From Candolleomyces eurysporus (lineage: Eukaryota > Basidiomycota > Agaricomycetes > Agaricales > Psathyrellaceae): DNA of 64,000 bases. A model generated the notes under the pieces. That model made no database searches and was not told the DNA's origin. It worked only from the letters and a program-made list of their open reading frames with translations. The stretch lies in the NCBI GenBank assembly GCA_027579435.1, contig JANBPK010001048.1, forward strand, positions 55,885-119,884, in the 5' to 3' direction. Position numbers and translations under genes: made by a program. Position 1 is the first letter of the stretch. Each line of letters begins with the position of its first letter. Of this stretch, positions 56,760-64,000 are shown in pieces.

Positions 56760-56955
56760 CCGTTGGAAACGATAGTTATAGATAGATGCATTAATATAAG
56801 TCAAACCAAGCAGAAATCAAATAAGACTGCCATCTATTAGATCTTGGTGAGCTTTCTGTTTTTCCGAGCTTTCCGTCGCTTTTGGAAACGACATATACAT
56901 AGCCTCGGGACGCGTTCTTAACAACGAGCAGAAATCAAATGAAATGGAACTGCTA
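56760..56955 (+). repeat. two diverged direct repeats, period about 118 bp
   Basis: GTTGGAAACGATAGTTATA...AGCAGAAATCAAAT at about 56763-56822 recurs as TTTGGAAACGACATATACA...AGCAGAAATCAAAT at about 56882-56941; both are preceded by a GGTGAG and TTTTCC-rich piece. Identity is moderate. Confidence 0.5.
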
Positions 56956-59900
56956 TGCTCTTACGGTAGACTGCAGAGCAATTTCGGGACTTGTTTTGGC
57001 CGAGACGGCTACGTTTAGCCTCACTGGACCATACATAAGTAAGGCCAGGCTCTAACTCCGGGAATGTGCATTGCATCTATTTCTGCATGTGACCGCGAGG
57101 AGATAGAGCCTGACCGCAATGTTCATTTCCTTTCGACGTACCCGGCTCCGATTCCTGGTGTGTAGCACACTCTCTCGCTCTGCTCCACCAACGCGCTTGT
57201 GTTAGCTGGCTATGTACATATGAACGCCCTGCACACTGCTCCGGCGTCTTGGAAAAAGCGGCACGATCTTCACAAGGGCCGGACCCTTGACCTTACGACC
57301 GACCGTGGTTTGACGGCGATGTTCGCGGTGCCTTATGTACCTGCATACGGCGCCCGCTGCTGTGATGTTTCGATCCCTGCCGGTATTTGCGGTCGTTCCT
57401 CATTTCGGCGACCTTCCACGCATCTTTTCCTCGCCCACCTCAACCGCGATCGATTGGTTGAACAGGGTGTGGGTGAGGATGTTATGTTCCTTTTTTTGCG
57501 TTTTGTCGGGTCCGAACAAATTTCAGGAACGTTCCCAGCGGCGGATCTTGCGCTGTGGGGTAGGATATGTCGAGGGTGCAATGTAATCAATTCAGCGCGT
57601 GGTTTCGCCGAAGTGAAATAGGTGACCGGTACACCGAGTTTGGTGTAGAATGGTGCATAGTAATGATTCTTGGCGGATCTTGAGGTCTACTAAGGTTTCT
57701 TGAGAGCTACAGACTGTGCTTAGGCTCAACTTTGTTTTCCAACGTTGTAAATCCCTTCAGTATGTCAAGAGGTGCTGCGTCGAGTCGCGTCTAGGTCGAG
57801 TCTCGCGCTGTCTTGCGGACAGGCCGACTTGTCGGCGATACGACGAAATTACATTACATGACGGTGGTTGTTAGCGGGATCAGGGACGGACCGTGCATCG
57901 GCTCTTCTCACCGACCATCTTGGCGCAGCGGTTACATTTCTTGCTCGAGCGATCTTGCTTCATTTGTGCATGTTTCGCTCACTCACAGCGGATTGTCCTT
58001 GATGGAATAAAAAAAAANAGGTAATGGTCTTGTGGTCTTTCAGGTCTCCATATGACTGGAAACAATCCAATTGAGGCGCGGCCGACCCGACGATGCAGGG
58101 ACATGCGGTCCAGGCGCAGCTCCAGTTGGTGGCCTCCATGCATAACAGAGTTTAACTTTACCATTTTTGCTGTCTAGCATTGGCTACGAGACCTGAGAAC
58201 AAGTAGTGCGAAGAGAAGGAACGGTGGCGAAGTGTGGGTAAGCTGCCGTAGACGCGTAGTGACTTACTGCCCATTTTCGTATCGTCATTTTCTGATTGAA
58301 GAACCTTCTATATTGGACAGATCACTTTCCTATATGGTGGTCGTGGATTGCCATGCGAGCGACGATTTGGCGTGGTTGTGCACGCCGCCGCCACAATGCG
58401 AAACGTGACAGCGCTAGCGATGTACTATTGCTGGTGAAGGTTGAGCGTACGTCTCCATAATCAAACTTGAGCCTGCGTTTCTCTCAAGAAAAGCTTACCT
58501 GGTGAGATTTTTGATCGAATGTTATGTGATGCAAATCACCAGAGTCTAGGGCACCGTCTGTTCCTCGGCGAAGATGAATAACACCGAAGGTGGGATACAT
58601 CGAACCCTCCTTCTGCGTCANTTTTTTAGAGGTTCAGCTTTCAAGTGATCGATGTCGCACTTGTCCGAGGCGAAGCGACTCATTAACGGTAAGCTTTCAA
58701 AGTGGTGGATTCCCGAAGATCAGCTGCCAACTCACTCTCCGCAGAAAATCGGATCCAAATGCTTCGTTAGGCTGGATTTTCGAGCCCACGATCCGCGCTT
58801 GCTTAACAGTTGGTCTAATTAGATGGGGGTCAAGTGCATGAAAACGCACCAGTAAGCTGAGGAGCGTGGATAACAAGCTGCACCATTGCGGTGGATACCG
58901 GAGATTACCTTCCAACATTCGTCCTTGACATACTCGTTCGAGCCTAGGTGTCGGGTCTCGATCAAAGTTTCGTATTCTCGTAAGGGATAATTAAACGGTT
59001 TATGTTCCGTTGAAGTAGCTCAAAGTCAGAGTTTGTTTTAATCTTCAGATTCTGCTGCTCCGACAACTTCCGATTGACCATTTCATAGCTTCATCAGCAG
59101 ACGAAAAGAAGGCAGTGGCATCCCTTTCTAAAAGAGTGCTTGAGAGACCAAAGATAGACGTCTATCATACGGCAAAATGTACGGACGAAAGAACACCCAC
59201 TGTCAGTAGACGCTGTGGACGTGAACTTCCGAGCGGGATGTCGGGTGACGTCGAACGTGTTTTGGATAGACGTCTGACAGCGAAACCTCGCAACGTTGAT
59301 CGAGTGCTACGTTGCCACTATAGCACGCTGTTGGTAACTACGATTCCGTCCTTCTTTCTCCCGCAAAGCCATCGTATCGACGTCCCTTGTCACCTACATC
59401 ACGTTTAGCCTTCACAAAAAGGTAAACCACACCCCATGTAAGTTATGTGATCGCTTCTTTCTGGGTTTAATTTGGGTGTGGTATGGAAGACAATTTGACG
59501 AAACGTTCGTGGACTATCCCAGGCGCTGTATAGTACCTGGAATTCGAATCCATGCACCTTCGCCGGAGAGCACGCCCAAGAGTTGGTACATATTATGATT
59601 AATAGCGAGCTCGGGTTTCTTTGATGAGTTCGAAAAGGTATCGAACATTTTCCGGCGTAAAATGGTGTTTCGGGTCTCCATCAGGCTGTTAAAGCGCTCA
59701 AACACCGGGACACTTGTCACAGAAAAATATCATTCTGTCTAGTCATCGTGACTGATGCTCGGTAGGTTTTTTGTCTCACCATTTTCCATAACACCGTCAT
59801 GTACGGAGAAGATGGCATCTGCCCCCGGGTCTTTGGAAAGTGCGTGACTGAGAGATCTACTCCCTCGGGACAACTGTTTCCTGCAGAGACTCCTCACTTG

Positions 59901-60337
59901 ATAGGTCTGAGCAGGGCGAGCGCTAATCTAATCTGCTTTCCGGACAGCGCTTGCTATCTAACCGGAAAAATCGCACATGTGGGCCGCGGTCCGCGTCGCG
60001 CGTGCCTCTGGCCTTATCCACTACCGACAAGAAGGTAGAGATAGCCTTCAGTCTTATCTCTGTCCAAGACTCCAAGCGGCCCAAGAATGACGCTTTCCAG
60101 GAGAGATACATCCGAGAAATGTCAAACTTGCAGGCCACACACACACATGTAGATATCTGCAGACAGTGTGCTTGTTCTTCCCAACGCCGGCCACACTCTC
60201 AGGCGATCGAATGCAGGATGAAGGCCCGCGTGGGATTGCGTGTTGCCTAAAATCCCCTTCCCGGTAACTGGAGTTACCGAGTTATCCCAATTAACGAGCC
60301 GACGGAGACAAGAGGATACCCAACTCTATTATGAACA

Positions 60338-60526
60338 GCAACTTGGCGGATTCATTGGTCATCGACACTCGACCGGATCATTGTGCTCGAGAATTTGTAG
60401 CAGTGGAACAATGCCTTCCAACAACATATCTCTACTATGCGTAGCAACTTAAGATTGATTGGCCCTCGACGCTCGACCGGATCGTTGTGCTCGAGAATCT
60501 GTAGCAGTAGAACCATGCATTCCAAC
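60338..60526 (+). repeat. two ~84 bp direct repeats
   Basis: 60338-60422 and 60444-60526 share GCAACTT..GATT.ATTGG and CTCGACCGGATC.TTGTGCTCGAGAAT.TGTAGCAGT with about 85% identity. No coding frame is supported. Confidence 0.7.
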
Positions 60527-63500
60527 TCAGGCTAGTTGCGGACAGGCATGCAGGGACTTGGCTTTGTTCCATTCAAGTCAAATCTTTCTCGAAGAATCAA
60601 CACCAACTCGGATCCGACTGTCCATATTCATGCGTCCCGTACAGTCCGTGCCTTGTATTCCACAGAGAAATCTGCGTAGAACGTGGGCAGGTCATTCGGA
60701 CACCCGTGATTCGATCGTCGGTGACCGCTTTTTGGCCCCAGTACTTCCCATTTCATCAGAGTCACTCACAGTCACCAATTACAATATTTTTCTAGACGCT
60801 TTTCATCGCAACTCTCCATAATGATGTACGCCCTCCCATGCTCGGCCGCCGGTCGGGGCTTCTTCTCAACTGAGCGCTTGCAATAGCGCATTTGACGCCC
60901 TTGCTCTCCCTCAACCAACAGTCAAAAACCGACGATGACAGAAAACGCCTCACCACCGGCTCGACTATACTCAATAAAGGGCTGATCTGCAACCAACCCA
61001 ACAACGATGACAGTATCAATACATACATAAGCTAACCTCTGGCATTGCCGCAAAAAAACGTGCGCTCCGCGTGCGTACAGGGACGAAGCGAAGAGGCGCG
61101 GATCGATTCCGTGCATCCGCCTCCGTGGTCCGCCTGTCCGCTACCCACCCAAACCTAATCCTCAGACCCCCACTGATGGGGTGTGCTCGGACCATCCTTG
61201 CAATCGGCCTCGCTTTGCCTGAAGAATGAATTTTCATTTCGGACCCCGTATATGGCTTGTGCTGATTGCTTTTGTCCTCTCGGGACGACCTCGGGAGTTT
61301 GCATATATCCTAAATTGGTCAAGGATGGCTATCGCCTTTGATGGGAATTCATGGGCAGCAAGGGGAAAGCGAAGGAGCGAGCAGGGGGAAATGGATTGGA
61401 TTGGATCATATAGACGGATAGACGTTTTTGGTGTGTTTGAGGTGAGAGGGTATGGAAAGTACCTGACGAAAGGTTTTTTTCATTCAGCGGCAATACTAAG
61501 GGATTCGGATCTCCGGCATTCCTTGCAGGGTAGAGTCCTCAGTCAACCCAGACGCTTTAGAATTTCATATGAACAAAATAGCTGCATGGCGGCTGTATAT
61601 TGAACAATATGTAATAGTTGTAATAGTTATTTGTGAGCTCTAGCGTTCCTCCTGGCCCCAAGCGACTGTGCAGTGGGGCTGGTTGTAAATGCCAAGCCTT
61701 CGATTAACTCGATCGAACTACCACGTTTCCCCACCCTGAAAGTTTTTTTTTCTCGACTGTTGAATCTGGGGTGTCGGTGTTTAGTGTCTGGAGCGAAGAT
61801 TAGTCATCGTATTCGGGGGATTGTCTCAGCTCAAGTCCATTAAAATTTGCGTCGCCTAGCCAGCGAGCGAAACCGAGACCGAAACACGATCAAGAAATTT
61901 GTTTTGGAGAGTAGGCGGATGTGGGGAATCCATGTGCCAAGTAGTCGTCGGAAAGAACGGATGAGTGGATAGGTTTGTTTAGGTAGTTGGTTTTCCCAAG
62001 TTGGGTATATTGAGTAGGCGGTCGGTGTGGGTGTGAGTTTATATCTAATTTACATGTAGCCAAACGAGTTTAGTGAACGTGTTTATCTGGGTTCGTCGGC
62101 ACGCGCGTTTACGCTTAAACGCTCGACTGTCGTTACAGCTGCTGTTGCATACTTTGCAAATTCCGTAAAATGCGAATTTAAACGCACGGGTTAAGAGCTG
62201 ATCGCAGTACAAAGTCGAAGACGGACGGACGCGGTTAACGAAGTCTGCGGGGAAACTAAATATCGAATAACGATCCCTTCGGAACTGGGTATTGCGAAGG
62301 CAATACTCTCGTAACTCAGAGAGAGTAGCAGGCCTCAGTTACAGCATCGAATGTCGAGTTCTTTCCCACTTTCACGCCATATCATGATGAATCAGGGTTT
62401 TCACTCGACTTGATGGTGGTTCTGATGCTTGCAACGCCCCCGGACTTCTATAGGTTTCAGTTCAGAGCTCCCATCTCATTTAGAAGAGATACCCATCATT
62501 CATGTCCAGTTTACGTGCCTATCCATCTATCTACATACCTGTCTGCACTTTACACATTCCTCCGCGCCCAGCTGCGATCCCGGCCAGATGTCCGTTTGGG
62601 TGCCCTCGCTGCTCGCGGCGCACTGGAATCATCAGTCATCGCTGTCAGTGGTTCTCGTGTTGTATGTGTCTCGTTTCCCGCCGGACCGACGAGTATTATA
62701 TGGGTTTCAGGGAAGTGCTGTTCTACGATTTGTGATGCTGATATCGATGGAGGTATCAATCGTCCTGGAAGCATCTCCGTTGTCGACCAGACTCCGACGA
62801 TACATCTAATCGTAACGTAAACTCTGTTATCGTAGCGCTCAGGCTTTCGAGCGTCTGCGTCTGAGGTTGGAAACACTATTCAGATTCGGATTTCCCGGGC
62901 GCTCGGAGATTGCGAAATTGATGCTTAATGCTCATTCTGCCGGTACAGAAATAATATGGCCAACTATGTGTATATAGATGGATATCTGCGGTGTGCGGGA
63001 AAACAGTGGGTGTACCCCAGGCGGGAACCCAATTGAATCATTATTATGTATCCGAATACACTGCAGTTACCGTGTTCCTGGACGTTAGCAAGGATACATA
63101 ATACGACTCGAATGTTCGAGTCGCCAACGGTGACAGAGCCCAAAAGGAGCGAGCCCCGCAGCGTTCACGTAAGGCGCTATCTGTGATTGCTGTGAAGAGC
63201 CCCAGTGCATGAAATCAACTCGTTGTCGATATACCGAGGCTACTATTATGGAAATGGGCGGATAAAAATCACATTGCTGTGGCACTAGGTCATGGCCTCC
63301 ACGAGGCTCAGACAAGGCGTACAAGGAAATGGAAATAGAATTAAGTAAAGATTAGTAGCGTGCCATGATGCAACCGATTTTGAGCTCTCATTGATGCCAC
63401 GAGGCATTGTATCTACTTATGGGTCCATAGACATTGCTGTTAAATGGAATCGGGGAACCATAAAAGCTGCTTTGACTCGAGCGACCCCCCCCAAAACTAT

Positions 63501-63807
63501 TTCGGTTCCCGTGCATGACTAGGTAGGGCAGATAGCCGCCGTGCCTGTATGCATGGGATCGTGCGCCGTGGACAGTTGCGCACGTCGGTATGGAGGACGC
63601 CCAACGATCAGGGCGCCAATGGCAGTGGTTAAAGCAACGATTTCCAGGCCCCAGTCACCGGTGGACAGCAGGAACGAACCTGGGATCCCGCGAGCTGGGC
63701 AGGGCGATAGACGCGCGTTATCTACGCCTGGTAAGGTCAGAACCTAATTTGATGTATTTTAAGACGCCATGAAATGGAAGCGACTGTGCCTACCGTATCT
63801 GCTGGCT

Positions 63808-63828
63808 TTTTTTTTTTTTTCTTTTTTT
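63808..63828 (+). repeat. poly(T) tract
   Basis: A run of T interrupted by single C within a TTTTTTTCTTTTTTTCTC stretch near 63806-63831. Could mark the tail of a minus-strand retroposed sequence, but no element is recognisable. Confidence 0.4.
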
Positions 63829-64000
63829 CTCATGGATATTTTTTCTCCTTGGGAAATCAATTATCGTCCAAGGGTACCCCAGTAGTCATAGGGATCAGCG
63901 CTGTCTGAGACTTAGAGCACGCAACCTGGAGCTCCGTGTGTCGTCATGGGACGACTCTGCGTGCGCTTGTGGGCAAAAGGGACCGAAAACATTGGTCGGT

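Larger units (their letters stand above)
53821..64000. other. gene-poor 10 kb stretch
   Basis: No reading frame here combines a plausible start, splice sites and a recognisable motif; the longest frames (about 140 codons near 57199-57621 and 136 near 62410-62820) overlap others in several frames and lack family features. It contains decayed direct repeats at 56760-56955 and 60338-60526, a single n near 54342 and another near 58018, and a poly(T) tract at 63808-63828. It could be old transposon debris, non-coding RNA territory or a genuine long spacer. Confidence 0.5.

Noticed and set aside
57199..57621. 140-codon open frame in the gene-poor region
   Set aside because: It lacks an ATG at its start, overlaps frames on both strands, and shows no motif or codon bias.
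59520..59600. T-arm-like string TGGATTCGAATTCCA on the minus strand
   Set aside because: A 4 bp stem with a 7-base loop exists, but no matching acceptor, D arm or anticodon arm could be placed around it, so no tRNA is called.
62410..62820. 136-codon open frame
   Set aside because: Three other frames are open over the same bases and no domain is visible; probably chance.
63640..63720. GGTTCGTTCC-like T arm on the minus strand
   Set aside because: The stem pairs over only four bases with the wrong loop size, and the other arms are absent.

Overview
The window looks like a piece of draft genome from a filamentous basidiomycete, most likely an Agaricomycete. Nearly every recognisable gene is cut by short introns of about 45-60 bp with GT...AG ends. 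Ribosomal protein eL28, absent from baker's yeast, is present. The gene content (fungal xanthine dioxygenase, a membrane LysM protein, chitin-deacetylase-like enzyme, several F-box/LRR proteins, CorA transporters, an AGC kinase) fits a mushroom-type fungus. Scattered n bases and one short n run near 46.8 kb show that the assembly is unfinished. Exon joins were worked out by hand from splice sites and reading-frame closure, and are strongest where total length and family similarity agree.

Layout. 0.3-5 kb: eL28 (+), a doubtful small gene (-), a Trf4/Cid1-like nucleotidyltransferase homologue that has lost its catalytic acids (+), and a LysM membrane protein (-). 5-27 kb: a family of five paralogous 2OG-Fe(II) oxygenase genes (A on -, B-E on +), of which E carries a frameshift, plus the 5' relic of a sixth. 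Between A and B lie conserved single-copy-type genes: uS4/RPS9 (-) and eL21/RPL21 (+) facing away from each other, xanthine dioxygenase (+), and a large unknown protein (+). A ~490 bp repeat lies upstream of A and of B in opposite orientations, and an inverted-repeat element (MITE-like) lies between D and the relic. 27-32.6 kb: two F-box-type genes facing each other and a flavin-binding PNPOx-like gene with a GC-AG intron. 32.9-46.6 kb: two CorA-type Mg2+ transporter genes in the same direction, separated by a large AGC kinase and a small unknown gene. 47-54 kb: a GPI-type CE4 polysaccharide deacetylase, a third F-box protein and a two-finger C2H2 protein, all on -. 54-64 kb: about 10 kb without a convincing gene, holding short decayed direct repeats.

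The most distinctive feature is the oxygenase array. Its members share gene structure (three exons with a constant 266 bp middle exon), the iron and 2-oxoglutarate ligands, TATA boxes 65-95 bp before the ATG, and paired TGACTC elements upstream. This points to a co-regulated, recently expanding and partly decaying family whose substrate is unknown. Ribosomal, purine-salvage (xanthine dioxygenase) and transport/signalling genes around it show no obvious operon-like link to the array.
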